This document shows positions 35,324-44,182 of a stretch of 48,108 nucleotides of DNA, one piece after another (positions within the stretch are counted from its first letter, which is position 1; every line of letters begins with the position of its first letter). The notes beneath the pieces were generated by a model that was not told the DNA's origin, did no database searches, and saw only the letters and a program-made list of their open reading frames with translations. The stretch comes from Pleurocapsa sp. CCALA 161 (GTDB taxonomy: Bacteria; Cyanobacteriota; Cyanobacteriia; Cyanobacteriales; Xenococcaceae). The stretch spans positions 1-48,108 of the forward strand of contig NZ_PVWF01000032.1 of the NCBI RefSeq assembly GCF_003003995.1. The letters run 5' to 3'. The position numbers and the translations under genes are program-made.

Positions 35324-37864
35324 TCAGTAATCAGTTTTCCATATTTTATTCTGCTCAAGTAATTGCGTTGCATCCTGTTGAGATAATGGTTTGGCAAAAT
35401 AATACCCTTGTCCATATTCACAATTAAAGCGATGTAGAATATCTTGTTCGGCTCTAGTTTCGATGCCTTCAGCAATCACGTCCATACCCAATTTATGAGC
35501 CAAAATGACGATGGTGCTGACAATATCTTGATTCTTGATTCCCTGATTCATATTACAGACAAAAGAGCGATCCACTTTCAAAGTATCAAGAGGAAAAAGA
35601 TGAAGATAACTAAAGCAAGAATAGCCTGTGCCAAAATCGTCCATGCTAATTTTGATGTCTAGTTTTTTCAACTCGCGCAGTAGGTCAATCGTATTTTCCA
35701 CATCATCCATCACCATACTCTCAGTAATTTCTAGCTTAAGATTTCCCCCCGCTAATCCTGTGGTAATTAATGTTTCTTGCACTTGTGCAATTAAATTAGC
35801 TTGAGCAAACTGTCTACTAGAAAGATTAACGCTGATCACCACCGATTCTGCATAAGGAAACTGTTTGCGCCATTGCTGCATTTGATCGCAGGCGGTAGTC
35901 AAAATCCACTCTCCCATTGGCACAATCAAACCTGTTTCTTCGGCAACGGGAATGAATTCTCCAGGAGAAACAAAGCCACGAGTCGGCGACTGCCAGCGTA
36001 CTAAAGCTTCGAAACCTTTAATAATGCCTGTTTTCAAACAAATTATCGGCTGGTAATAGAGTTCAAACTCTTGATTGCCGATCGCTTGGTTTAAATCAGC
36101 TTCCAGTTCAAGTCGCTTGAGAGCCTGTTCGTGCATGTTAGTGGTAAAAATTTCATGTCGTCTTTTACCCGCTACTTTTGCCTGATACATAGCCGCGTGG
36201 GAAGCTTGTAATAACTCCTCTGGCTGAAAGTTTTCTCCTTGGCGATTAAAGGCTAAACCAATGCTGGCAGAAGTAAAGATTTCTTGTTCCTTCAGTTGAT
36301 AAGGTGAAGCGATCGCGCGATCTAACTTATTGGCAATTTCGATCGCTTCGGCGGTGTATTCATCAGTTTTAATGGCGATCGCAAATTCATCTGCACCAAC
36401 TCTTGCCAAAATTGTCTGAGAATTTAAATTTTCTTGCAGCCTTTGGGCTGTTTCAATTAAGATGCGATCACCTGCTTGATATCCCAAACCGTCATTGATT
36501 AACTTAAAACGATTTAAGTCCAGGCATAAAATACCAATAAAACCTGGAGACTTGTCTTTTTGTTGAAGTTTTTTGAGTTGTTTGGCGAATAAACTCCGAT
36601 TCGGCAATCCTGTCAGGGAATCGTAGAAAAGATTATAAAGTGCTTTATAACCCAAAACACTGGCAATAGTTACGGTTAAACTAATTGCTGCTGGCATCAA
36701 GGGAATCCAGCCAGCAAAAGTAAAGATAACAAAACAAACAGTTATTAAGCTGCCAACACCAACTATACCCCCGACAACAATCGCTACTGGGTGTTTCAAT
36801 TTCCAGGCGATCGCTACGGCTACTAACGACCAACCCCACACCCAAAGTCCTTCACACCATTCTGACCAAAACCAAAACAAGGGAGCATTATCCAAAACTA
36901 TGTTTAAAATTTGGCTAGTCATTTGAGCTTGGGCTACCACTCCTGGCATTAAGCTATCGGAACCTTGGTTATAAGGTGTGGATAAAATATCTTTGACACT
37001 GATGGAGGTAGCACCAATTAAAACGATCTTGTCTTTGATTAGACTAGGGGCAACTTTTCCTGCTAAAACTTCGGTTAAAGTAACCCGTTGAGCAATATTA
37101 GGAGATTGGTAATCAATGAGAATTTGTTGACCTGCGGTTTCAGAAGGTTCAAGCTGATACCCGCCTGAATTGGCTTTTAAATCGGGAAATTTTGCCTCAC
37201 CAATCTGAAGAAAATCATCACCAACCTGCAACTTAAGCTGACGCTCCTCTAAATATTTAAGGCTTAAGCGCAGTGGAAAAGAATACATTTCTTGGATTGG
37301 TGCTGAACCAAACTGAACATACATTAAGTTACGACGTAAAACATCATCTCCTATATCAGCCACAAGATCGTTAAAACCGATTTGATCTGGCTTTACTCCA
37401 GGGGGTGCTGAAACACCATTTTCTCCATTACCAATCAATTGAATTACAACTACATTATCTTTTTGTAATTCCTGTCTGAGAGCATCTGTACCAGGAGGAT
37501 ATGCTACTTCGCGATACAGATCAAATCCAATTACTTTGGGGTGATTTTGCTGTAATTTTCGCAATAATTGAGCAATTAACTCGTCTTTAAGGGGATAACT
37601 GCCGTGTTTTTCGATATCTTTATCCGTAATTTCTACTAGCAATAGTCGAGGATCGGTTTGATTTTCGTTGTGCAGATTAATCATCCAATCATAGGCTAAT
37701 AATTCTAAAGCCTGTAATGCACCTAAACGTCGCACTCCCATTACTGCAACTGCAATCAAAATAGTTAACAGGAGTAGAGAAAATTTATAGGTATTAAGCC
37801 AATTATTGGCTTGAATTTTAATCAAGCATTTATTTTTGAGACTATTAAATCTAAATTTCATCAA
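35324..37864 (-). CDS. CHASE2 sensor-GGDEF-EAL cyclic-di-GMP signalling protein
   Basis: Domains in order in 846 residues: N-terminal membrane anchor (about 28-45), an extracytoplasmic CHASE2 sensor (about 50-340), three membrane helices (about 345-410), GGDEF domain (about 415-575, LTGLPNRSLF) and EAL domain (about 595-840, with GFEALVRW and DDFGTGYSCFSYL). The active-site GGDEF motif is degenerate: GADEF. The EAL motif is intact, so the protein is more likely a phosphodiesterase, possibly allosterically governed by GTP bound in the degenerate GGDEF. It is divergent from a DUF928 gene; the same pairing recurs in cyanobacteria. Confidence 0.9.
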   Translation of the reverse strand: MMKFRFNSLKNKCLIKIQANNWLNTYKFSLLLLTILIAVAVMGVRRLGALQALELLAYDWMINLHNENQTDPRLLLVEITDKDIEKHGSYPLKDELIAQLLRKLQQNHPKVIGFDLYREVAYPPGTDALRQELQKDNVVVIQLIGNGENGVSAPPGVKPDQIGFNDLVADIGDDVLRRNLMYVQFGSAPIQEMYSFPLRLSLKYLEERQLKLQVGDDFLQIGEAKFPDLKANSGGYQLEPSETAGQQILIDYQSPNIAQRVTLTEVLAGKVAPSLIKDKIVLIGATSISVKDILSTPYNQGSDSLMPGVVAQAQMTSQILNIVLDNAPLFWFWSEWCEGLWVWGWSLVAVAIAWKLKHPVAIVVGGIVGVGSLITVCFVIFTFAGWIPLMPAAISLTVTIASVLGYKALYNLFYDSLTGLPNRSLFAKQLKKLQQKDKSPGFIGILCLDLNRFKLINDGLGYQAGDRILIETAQRLQENLNSQTILARVGADEFAIAIKTDEYTAEAIEIANKLDRAIASPYQLKEQEIFTSASIGLAFNRQGENFQPEELLQASHAAMYQAKVAGKRRHEIFTTNMHEQALKRLELEADLNQAIGNQEFELYYQPIICLKTGIIKGFEALVRWQSPTRGFVSPGEFIPVAEETGLIVPMGEWILTTACDQMQQWRKQFPYAESVVISVNLSSRQFAQANLIAQVQETLITTGLAGGNLKLEITESMVMDDVENTIDLLRELKKLDIKISMDDFGTGYSCFSYLHLFPLDTLKVDRSFVCNMNQGIKNQDIVSTIVILAHKLGMDVIAEGIETRAEQDILHRFNCEYGQGYYFAKPLSQQDATQLLEQNKIWKTDY

Positions 37865-38104
37865 AACACTTTAAGTTTAAATAAATATTTTTATTACGTA
37901 TTTTTACTTATAAAAATTCTGGTTAATTTAATAACCTAAGTAAAAATGTTTAGAATCTATCATTAGTCAAAGCAAATCAATAACAAGTATAAATGAGTTT
38001 TATCTAGATGGCGCTTTAGATTGAGCATGGTTAAAATAATAGACACAAATAATGATAATTAACTTGTTAATAAATAGATAAGATTAAGGCTAAACATTAA
38101 ATAT

Positions 38105-38869
38105 ATGTCTAATAAATTGTTTTCATTTTTAAGCTTAACTCTCATTGCAAACCTAATCTATTTAGGATTAACTAACCCTGCTACGGCAAAACCAAAATCA
38201 GCAGAATCAGCAGAAACTAGAGCTTCAGATTTTGGCTTGCCAACTCATCGCCGAGATGGGGGTAGTAGATCCAGTCGAGATAGTTGCGTTGCCAATACTG
38301 AAAACCCTAACTTAATGGCGTTAATTCCACAAAAGACTGTGGGAATGAATGCTGCTGCTTCGCCTCAGCTATTTTTCTACGTTCCAGAGCTTAAAAATTC
38401 CAGCACCCTAGAGTTTGTTTTACGCAATGAACAAGATCAACTAATGTACGAAACTTTTCTCTCTACTAAGGGCAACGGCATTATTAGCATCAAAGTTCCT
38501 GCTGAAGTTAAGTCCAATCTGCTCCAACCAAATCAAAACTACCGTTGGTACTTATCGATGATTTGCAATCATCAAGAGCGTTCTCGTGACATTGTAGTTG
38601 AAGGCTGGATGCGTCAAGGAAGACTTAACCTAGCTACTCAACAGCAGTTAAATGAAGCAAGTTCGCTTGAAAAAGCAGAAGTTTATCGTCAACAAGGTTT
38701 TTGGTTCGACGCTTTATCGGCGTTGACTGAAGATCCAACTTCTATGACAGAGAAAACTATGATTCGTCAAAAATGGTCGGAAATGTTAGTTTCTGTTGGC
38801 TTAGAAAACCTGGCATCTGAACCTTTTATCGACGCAAAATTAGTGGAAAATCCAGCTAATTTACGCTAA
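38105..38869 (+). CDS. DUF928 secreted protein
   Basis: The 254-residue protein has an N-terminal signal peptide ending near ATAKPKS (about 28) followed by the DUF928 domain (about 55-245), with TVGMNAAASPQLFFYVPELK, EFVLRNEQDQLMYETFL and YRWYLSMICNHQERSRDIVV. The mature domain is expected in the periplasm. DUF928 has no known function but often adjoins CHASE2 proteins, as here (240 bp, divergent), suggesting a shared sensory role; this is context inference. Confidence 0.85.
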   Translation: MSNKLFSFLSLTLIANLIYLGLTNPATAKPKSAESAETRASDFGLPTHRRDGGSRSSRDSCVANTENPNLMALIPQKTVGMNAAASPQLFFYVPELKNSSTLEFVLRNEQDQLMYETFLSTKGNGIISIKVPAEVKSNLLQPNQNYRWYLSMICNHQERSRDIVVEGWMRQGRLNLATQQQLNEASSLEKAEVYRQQGFWFDALSALTEDPTSMTEKTMIRQKWSEMLVSVGLENLASEPFIDAKLVENPANLR

Positions 38870-39127
38870 ATAAAGTAAAAATTAAGCAACATTAAGACTC
38901 TTAGCGACAGATTACTCAAAAAATACCACTTCACATCAGCTTCACATAAGCTGGCGCGTCCTTTCTTCTCTTGGCGCTCTAAGCGATCGCTCCCAAATAG
39001 ATGTATCCTACGGATCGCCAGCGAACAAATTGACAAAATTGCTCGATCATGAATACTCTTTGAGTGGAAGACATTCCAGAGTCATTTTCCATTTAACGAA
39101 TTTATTCGAGGTTTTTTATCTCAATCA

Positions 39128-40369
39128 ATGAAAACAACTAAGTCTCTGTTACAAGTTTTTCAAAGCCGTAAAATGATAGCTTTGCTGTTGTTGGGTTTTT
39201 CTTCAGGAATGCCTTTATTTTTAACTAGCAGAACTCTACAAGCCTGGATGACAGTAGAGAAAGTCGATTTAGCTTCCATTGGCTTACTCAGTTTAGTTTC
39301 ACTACCTTATTCGATTAAATTTCTCTGGGCTCCATTTTTAGATCGCTATGTTCCACCGTTTTTAGGTCGTCGTCGCGGGTGGTTAGTTGTCACGCAAATT
39401 GGTCTAACGATTGCGATCGCCATTATGTCTTTACAACAACCTAAGCAAGCTCTACAGCTTTTTGCGATTAATGCAGTGATCATTGCTTTTTTAAGTGCCA
39501 GTCAAGATATTGCTTTTGATGCCTATCGTACCGATATTCTCACGGAATGGGAAACAGGAGCAGGAGCAGCAATCGGCGTTTTAGGATATCGTATTGCTTT
39601 GCTCGTTACAGGTTCATTAGCGCTGATTTTAGCCGATCGCATTTCTTGGCAGGGAGTTTATTTATTCTTGGCGGGGTTGATGGCAATAAATATCATCTTT
39701 TCTATTTGGTCGCCAGAACCAATTTTACCAGAGCAACCCCCCACCAATCTCGCACAAGCTATTACCCTCCCGTTTCAAGAGTTCTTTCAAAGATTGGGAA
39801 TAACCAAAGGTTTTTTGGTTTTAGTTTTTATCGTGCTTTACAGACTAGGAGATTCGTTAGTAAATAACATGGTGACTCCTTTTTTGCTTCAGATTGGGTT
39901 TACGCAAACTGATATTGGTGCAATTCAAGGAGGGATGGGCTTAATTGCCACTCTTGTTGGTGCTTTACTTGGGGGAGTAGTTCTGAGTCGCTTGGGAATT
40001 AATCGTTCTCTGTGGATCTTTGGTATTTTGCAAGCATTCAGTAATTTAGTTTACTTTTTGCTAGCACAGCTAGGGCAAAATTATCAGTTTATGGTTTTGG
40101 CAATCAATATCGAAAATTTATGTTCTGGATTGGCAACATCTGCTTTCGTCGCCTTTTTGATGAGTTTATGCAATCAACGCTTTTCTGCTACACAATTTGC
40201 TCTTTTGTCGAGTTTAATGGCTTTTAGCCGTGATATTTTGGTTGCTCCAGCCGGCATATTTGCCAAGGAGATCGGCTGGACAGGTTTTTTCTTATTTACT
40301 TTGTTAGCAGCCGTACCTGGGCTAATATTACTACCTTGGTTTGCCCCCTGGAAGCCCGAAGAAGCTTAA
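39128..40369 (+). CDS. AmpG-like permease (MFS, PAT family)
   Basis: The 413-residue protein has 12 predicted membrane helices and PAT/AmpG signatures: GFSSGMPLFLTSRTLQAWM (about 24-42), SLPYSIKFLWAPFLDRY (about 59-75), GRRRGWLV and SQDIAFDAYRTD (about 124-135). In bacteria AmpG imports muropeptides for peptidoglycan recycling; that activity is probable but unproven here. No amidase or ampD gene is near. It converges on lpdA across a shared terminator-like hairpin. Confidence 0.85.
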   Translation: MKTTKSLLQVFQSRKMIALLLLGFSSGMPLFLTSRTLQAWMTVEKVDLASIGLLSLVSLPYSIKFLWAPFLDRYVPPFLGRRRGWLVVTQIGLTIAIAIMSLQQPKQALQLFAINAVIIAFLSASQDIAFDAYRTDILTEWETGAGAAIGVLGYRIALLVTGSLALILADRISWQGVYLFLAGLMAINIIFSIWSPEPILPEQPPTNLAQAITLPFQEFFQRLGITKGFLVLVFIVLYRLGDSLVNNMVTPFLLQIGFTQTDIGAIQGGMGLIATLVGALLGGVVLSRLGINRSLWIFGILQAFSNLVYFLLAQLGQNYQFMVLAINIENLCSGLATSAFVAFLMSLCNQRFSATQFALLSSLMAFSRDILVAPAGIFAKEIGWTGFFLFTLLAAVPGLILLPWFAPWKPEEA

Positions 40370-40387
40370 ATGCTTGTTATAAAAACA

Positions 40388-40415
40388 ACCCTCTAAATCA
40401 TATTTGGCTTAGAGG
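40388..40415. terminator. Bidirectional hairpin between convergent genes
   Basis: CCCTCTAA (40388-40395) pairs with TTAGAGGG (40408-40415) around a 12-base loop. It sits between the stop of the AmpG-like gene (40369) and the stop of lpdA (40429), so it can end transcription from either side. Confidence 0.65.
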
Positions 40416-40428
40416 GCAACTAATTAAC

Positions 40429-41862
40429 TTATACCGCAACTACTTGAGCGCGTTTATAGGCTTCATCTAACACTTCAGACAGGGTAGGATGAGTATGGAT
40501 ATTAAAAGAGAGATTTTGCACAGATTCTCGCTTGGCGATCGCATTGGCTGCTTCTTGAATTAAGTCGGAAGCGTGAATACCGATGATGTGTACTCCCAAT
40601 AATTCTCCTGTATCCTGACGATAGATAATTTTAGCGACACCTTCGGTTTCTCCTTCGGCTAAGGCTTTGGAGTTCCCTTTATAAAAAGATTTTACTGTAG
40701 CTACTTGCCAGCCTTCGGTTTGTCCTAATTCTTTTGCTTGGGCTTCGGTTAAGCCGACATAGCTAATTTCAGGATGGGTAAAGGCAGCAGCGGGAATACA
40801 ACGGTAATCTATTTCCTTGTCTGTGCCACAAATATTTTCGATCGCAATTACTCCTTGTCCTGAAGCAGCATGGGCTAACATCATTTTACCTGTCGCATCT
40901 CCTACCGCCCAAAGGTGAGGTACGGGTTTGCCATCTCGTAATACCTGCATTTTATCGTTGACGGGAATGAAGCCACGTTGATCAATTTCAACAGCTAAAG
41001 TTTCTAGACCGAGTTTTTTAGTGGCGGGAATACGTCCAGTCGCGACTAAACAAGCATCCACCTCTAAGACTTCTACTACCTCTTTGGTTTTGGCATCAGT
41101 TAATTCAATTTGGACGGGTGTACCAGGAGTAATCTTAGTGGCAAAGACACCCTTGTAGGTTTCAATATCTCGCTGATCGAGAAGAACTTTTTTGGCTATC
41201 TTGGCAATATCAGGATCGAAACCAGGCATTAAAGTATCTAAAGCTTCAATCATGGTTACTTCACAACCCAAAGCCGTATATACATCAGAAAATTCCAACC
41301 CAATATAGCCACTACCAATAATGGCAATCCAGTCAGGAAGAGACTCTAACTTAACTGCCTGATCGCTTGTAAAGACAGTTTTACCATCAGTTTCAATCCC
41401 TCTAGGGACAAAAGGCACAGATCCAGGGCAAAGCATAATTTCTTTAGCTGTATAGATTTTATCCCCATCATCACCTGATACTTTAACCTTTTGTGTTCCT
41501 GCCAGCTCTCCCCAGCCACGAATGATATCCACCTTGAGACGTTTGAGACTATTAGTTAAATCTCCTTGAATTTTATTGACCAAATTGGTAGCATGGTCAG
41601 CGATCGCCTGACGCTCAAACTGCACCTCCCCTAGTTGAATGCCCATGTCTTGAAGATGATGGCGATCGCCAAATTCTCTAACTCTACCAGAGGCTGCTAG
41701 TAGGGCTTTGGAAGGAATACAGCCACGGTTAACACAAGTTCCCCCCATGTCCCCCGCTTCAATAATTGCCGTTTTTAAACCGCTTTTAACTGCGTGTAAT
41801 GCTGCACCATGACCCCCAACCCCTGCCCCAATAATAATTAAATCGTAATCAAACTCACTCAT
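40429..41862 (-). CDS. lpdA: Dihydrolipoyl dehydrogenase (E3)
   Basis: The flavoprotein re-oxidises dihydrolipoyl groups of the pyruvate dehydrogenase and glycine cleavage systems. It has the FAD motif [16 protein letters not shown], redox-active disulfide [16 protein letters not shown]+ motif [14 protein letters not shown] and the C-terminal catalytic HTHPTLSE. I start at ATG 41860-41862 giving [14 protein letters not shown] and 477 residues; an upstream in-frame start adds nine non-conserved residues. Intact housekeeping gene. Confidence 0.96.
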   Translation of the reverse strand: MSEFDYDLIIIGAGVGGHGAALHAVKSGLKTAIIEAGDMGGTCVNRGCIPSKALLAASGRVREFGDRHHLQDMGIQLGEVQFERQAIADHATNLVNKIQGDLTNSLKRLKVDIIRGWGELAGTQKVKVSGDDGDKIYTAKEIMLCPGSVPFVPRGIETDGKTVFTSDQAVKLESLPDWIAIIGSGYIGLEFSDVYTALGCEVTMIEALDTLMPGFDPDIAKIAKKVLLDQRDIETYKGVFATKITPGTPVQIELTDAKTKEVVEVLEVDACLVATGRIPATKKLGLETLAVEIDQRGFIPVNDKMQVLRDGKPVPHLWAVGDATGKMMLAHAASGQGVIAIENICGTDKEIDYRCIPAAAFTHPEISYVGLTEAQAKELGQTEGWQVATVKSFYKGNSKALAEGETEGVAKIIYRQDTGELLGVHIIGIHASDLIQEAANAIAKRESVQNLSFNIHTHPTLSEVLDEAYKRAQVVAV

Positions 41863-41957
41863 TGCTATTTCTTCATATAATTGCTGCAATCTCTTATTGT
41901 AAAGTTTATCTGCGATTAAATAGAGGATAGAATCAACACCTAGAAAAACAAAAGTCT

Positions 41958-42362
41958 ATGACAGAAACATACTTTTTAGGCGGTTATTATCTGGTTGAGA
42001 GTTCACCCTGCAGTCTCAGTACTTGTATTTGTTCTCACCATCCCGATTTAGCTATTTTGACCTGGGTCAATGATAGTGAAGATAGGGAGCAATACAGGAG
42101 AAAATTAAAACTGACTATTGAAGAATTTAAGTTGCTGCAAGGTCAAGCAGATAAATGGTTTGAGCAAAATAGATATGGTTGGGGTGGAGTTTTTGTCGAT
42201 CTAAATCTGGCAAGAGAGTTTGCTACTGATTATTTAAGCAATATCCACAATATTAAGCTAATAGCGATCGCCACAACTGCTAAATATCGCGATCTTTATT
42301 TGCAGGAGGAATTATCCTCTAATAACTTTCAGGAAGGAGTTTATCTCTATGCAAAAAGAAGA
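41958..42362 (+). pseudogene. Interrupted unknown gene, 5' part
   Basis: The first 135 codons run MTETYFLGGYYLVESSP and on to VYLYAKRR at 42362. The frame then enters the left end of a tnpB element (CTCTCGCTAAAAACGAGG) and stops at 42395. I find no known domain; a CSLSTCICS cluster of three cysteines lies near the start and DWFE-like acidic helices later. The 3' part is found beyond the element (43800-44084); joining the two gives 229 codons in frame. Confidence 0.75.
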
Positions 42363-42497
42363 CTCTCGCTAAAAACGAGGGCGATTCAAGTCTAACATAG
42401 TTAGACGCGCCCAATGTTTTAGCGGTGAGATGAATTTTTGCCAATAAACAAAACCGCGTTAGCGACAATATTGTGCTAATTGGGATAGCATAAATAC

Positions 42498-43787
42498 ATG
42501 ATTGTAATAGAGTATAAAATCAAAGCAAAACAACATCAATATCTGGCAATTGACGAGGCTATCCTCACAGGTCAGTTTGTCAGAAACAAAGCTTTGCGCT
42601 ATTGGCTAGACAACAAAGAGGTCAATAAATACGACCTTAATAAGTATTGTCGTGTCATAGCTAAAAAGTATGGTTTTGCAAATGAATTAAACTCAACTGC
42701 TAGACAATCATCAGCCGAACGAGCTTGGAGTGCTATTAGTCGTTTCTTTGATAACTGCAAAAAGCAAATCAAAGGAAAAAAAGGATTTCCAAAGTTTAAA
42801 AAACATTCTCGTTCAGTTGAGTATAAACAATCTGGCTGGAAGCTAGATGAAACTACTAAAAAACATATTACTTTTACCGATAAAAAAGGTATAAGTAGGT
42901 TGAAACTCGTAGGTTCAAGGGATATTTACTTTTATCAACCTGAAGAAATAAAACGGGTTAGATTGATCCGTAGAGCAGACGGTTACTACTGTCAATTCTG
43001 CATTTCAATCGAAGTAAAAGAAAATGTTGAACCCACTGGAAAAGCAATTGGTTTAGACGTTGGTTTGAAATATTTCTATGCTGATAGTACAGGTCACACT
43101 GAGGCTAACCCCAGATTCTATAGACAAGGTGAAAAACGATTAAATAAGCTTAATCGTCGCAAGTCAAGGAAGTTCAGGAAGGGACAAAAGCAATCTAAAA
43201 ACTATCACAAAGCTAGAAATCGTTACGCTAGATTACACCTGAGAATAAGTAGAAAGCGGGAAGAACACGCTAAGAGACTAGCGCGTACCGTATGTACTTC
43301 TAACGATTGTATTGTCTATGAAGACTTACAGGTCAAGAATCTAGTCCGTAATAGCAGATTGTCTAAATCCATATCGGATGCTGGCTGGACGCAATTCCGC
43401 AGATGGGTAGAATACTTTGGATGGAAAATGGGGAAAATAACCATTGCTGTTCCACCACAGTACACATCTCAGGATTGCCCAGCTTGCGGTAAACGAGTCA
43501 AAAAATCTCTCTCTACTCGTACTCATGTTTGCAGTTGCGGATATACGGAAGATCGAGACGTTGCAGCTAGCCTCAATATCCTGAAAAAAGGACTATGTAC
43601 CGTGGGTCACACGGGAATTTACGGCAGTCCTGCGGACGGGTTTCCCTCCGCAGGGAACTGTCGGTACGCTACAGGAGATTTGCCCTCTTGGTCAGTTGGT
43701 GTAAACCTATTGGCTAATGGCGAGTCGGTGAATGTAGAATCCCCCACTAAAATGAAAGACGAAACGATAGTGGAGTCAATCATTTAG
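42498..43787 (+). CDS. tnpB: TnpB RNA-guided nuclease (OrfB) of an IS605-type element
   Basis: The 429-residue protein has the RuvC-like triad: Asp187 (IGLDVGLKYF), Glu275 (IVYEDLQ) and Asp354 (DRDVAASLNI), with a CPAC...CSCG zinc finger between the last two. An N-terminal HTH-like basic part carries KKGFPKFKKHSR. TnpB uses a transposon-encoded guide RNA to cut the donor or empty site. The C-terminal tail (about 365-429) is not nuclease fold; it is translated from what should be the guide-RNA region. All three catalytic residues are present, so it may be active. Confidence 0.93.
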   Translation: MIVIEYKIKAKQHQYLAIDEAILTGQFVRNKALRYWLDNKEVNKYDLNKYCRVIAKKYGFANELNSTARQSSAERAWSAISRFFDNCKKQIKGKKGFPKFKKHSRSVEYKQSGWKLDETTKKHITFTDKKGISRLKLVGSRDIYFYQPEEIKRVRLIRRADGYYCQFCISIEVKENVEPTGKAIGLDVGLKYFYADSTGHTEANPRFYRQGEKRLNKLNRRKSRKFRKGQKQSKNYHKARNRYARLHLRISRKREEHAKRLARTVCTSNDCIVYEDLQVKNLVRNSRLSKSISDAGWTQFRRWVEYFGWKMGKITIAVPPQYTSQDCPACGKRVKKSLSTRTHVCSCGYTEDRDVAASLNILKKGLCTVGHTGIYGSPADGFPSAGNCRYATGDLPSWSVGVNLLANGESVNVESPTKMKDETIVESII

Positions 43788-43799
43788 TGGTGGGAGTGT
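43600..43799 (+). ncRNA. Putative omegaRNA/reRNA scaffold at the 3' end of tnpB
   Basis: The 3' end of tnpB and the right end are rich in G/C stems such as GACGGGTTTCCCTCCGC and CAGGGAAC, plus the terminal stem of the right end. In this superfamily the guide RNA overlaps the tnpB 3' end, stops at the right end and uses the flank as guide; here the guide would be the host sequence from 43800. Bounds are approximate and inferred by analogy. Confidence 0.45.
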
Positions 43800-44084
43800 C
43801 AACAAACCCTACAGTCAAATCAAACTATCAACATCAATCATGACTTTCTTGGTTATGAAGTTCTTGGCAACGATTGTGGAGGATTTCATTCATTTGTTTG
43901 TAATAGTTTAGAAACTGATTTTGCACATAAGCTAAATATCAAGTTGAATCAACATGGATTAATTGACCAATACGACCAAGCAATTCAAGGAAGTGATTAT
44001 GCTAATCGACCAGATCTAGGTACAGAGCCAGTTTTATGGATACCTTGGGCAATTATAGAATTGGCGATCTCAAAACAGAGTTAA
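43800..44084 (+). pseudogene. Interrupted unknown gene, 3' part
   Basis: The continuation of the gene split at 42362: 94 codons (QQTLQSNQTININHDFLGYE onwards) to the TAA at 44082-44084, with a short Trp/Pro block LWIPWAIIELAI near the end. The pieces keep the same frame, and there is no other stop, so the insertion is recent. I do not recognise the domain. A stand-alone start inside this part is not apparent. Confidence 0.75.
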
Positions 44085-44182
44085 GATTTTGCTGCTTCAA
44101 ATATGAAAATTTCTTAGTTTATCGAATATGTAACGTATTGCACGATAGCCTAGTAAATTAAAACATTTTTATATATTTACTG

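Larger units (their letters stand above)
42363..43799 (+). mobile_element. IS200/IS605-superfamily element with tnpB only (IS1341-type)
   Basis: The boundaries follow from the split host gene: AGAAGA before and CAACAAACC after rejoin in frame, so the element is 42363-43799 (or one base right). The left end has a small hairpin (CTCTCG/CGAGGG), a second perfect hairpin GTCTAAC-ATA-GTTAGAC at about 42391-42407, and the AATAAACAAAACCGCGT block shared with the element at position 1. The right end has a stem from CCCCCACTAAA to TTTAGTGGTGGG and ends GGGAGTGT. It has tnpB but no tnpA, so it needs a transposase in trans. No target duplication, as expected. Confidence 0.85.
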
